From an uncultured Lachnospiraceae bacterium (GTDB taxonomy: Bacteria > Bacillota > Clostridia > Lachnospirales > Lachnospiraceae), in NCBI GenBank assembly GCA_910587305.1, contig CAJUKV010000020.1:1-62347 (forward strand): a stretch of DNA of 62,347 bases. The letters are read 5' to 3'. Under the pieces are notes generated by a model, which had not been told where the DNA came from, did not search any database, and saw nothing but the letters and a program-made list of their open reading frames with translations. Shown in pieces: positions 62,308 to 62,347 of this stretch. The position numbers were made by a program, and so were the translations under genes. The number at the start of each line of letters is the position of its first letter. Positions within the stretch are counted from its first letter, which is position 1.

Positions 62308-62347
62308 TTTAATTGGCAAAAGAAATAAAAAGGGAAGAAGAGAAAAT

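Overview
The window looks like a chromosomal segment of a spore-forming, gut-type Lachnospiraceae/Clostridia bacterium. The reasons are a sigH sporulation sigma factor gene, a cysteine T-box leader, mrnC, rpsO-pnp, gut glycosidases (GH29, GH42) and several Clostridia-type mobile-element relics. The organism assignment is inference from gene content; no rRNA is present.

1-16 kb: an MFS exporter cut by the window edge, a DUF1016 (YhcG-type) nuclease, a siroheme-synthase-type dehydrogenase, thiN, and a TetR regulator next to a very large RND exporter. The RND gene has a textbook promoter with a TetR-type palindrome just downstream. Divergent from it is an ABC ATPase/FtsX-permease pair. The RND and permease proteins both carry long repetitive coiled coils.

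13.7-20.3 kb: a minus-strand block cysE-cysS-mrnC-rlmB-(SGNH hydrolase)-sigH, close to the Bacillus order but with a repeat-rich SGNH hydrolase where yacP sits in Bacillus. cysE is preceded by a T-box leader with a UGC (Cys) specifier and a terminator.

20.5-24.4 kb: an SBP-SBP-degenerate GGDEF-EAL receptor, a small conserved protein and a GNAT acetyltransferase. 24.5-33.7 kb: three paralogous AAA-ATPase/PD-(D/E)XK (DUF1703-type) genes. They flank a heavily decayed cluster of an FtsK/SpoIIIE-like ATPase, a lid-poor Hsp70 and a J-like/TPR protein.

33.8-49.7 kb: fucosidase, MATE exporter, chemoreceptor, histidine phosphatase, DUF1877 protein, pnp, rpsO and a Na/Pi symporter. Then come a deletion remnant of cobO, a membrane-protein gene broken at a run of nine C (a likely phase-variable switch), a GH42 beta-galactosidase, and tRNA-Val plus tRNA-Met.

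49.7-62.3 kb: accessory DNA beginning right after tRNA-Met. It holds a serine-recombinase tail, an ABC exporter pair, a flavodoxin-like protein, nonsense-broken MFS and truncated TetR genes, a duplicated TetR tail containing a 321-bp insertion, a C39-like peptidase, two XRE regulators, a decayed IS4-type element in an ardC-like gene, and several frameshifted element genes. Inside it lies what looks like a type I toxin-antitoxin locus: a 30-residue holin-like toxin opposed by a convergent antisense RNA with its own promoter and terminator. The two RNAs begin with nearly the same leader sequence, so the toxin mRNA could fold 5' to 3'. An adjacent XRE gene has palindromic operators in its own promoter and upstream of the toxin.
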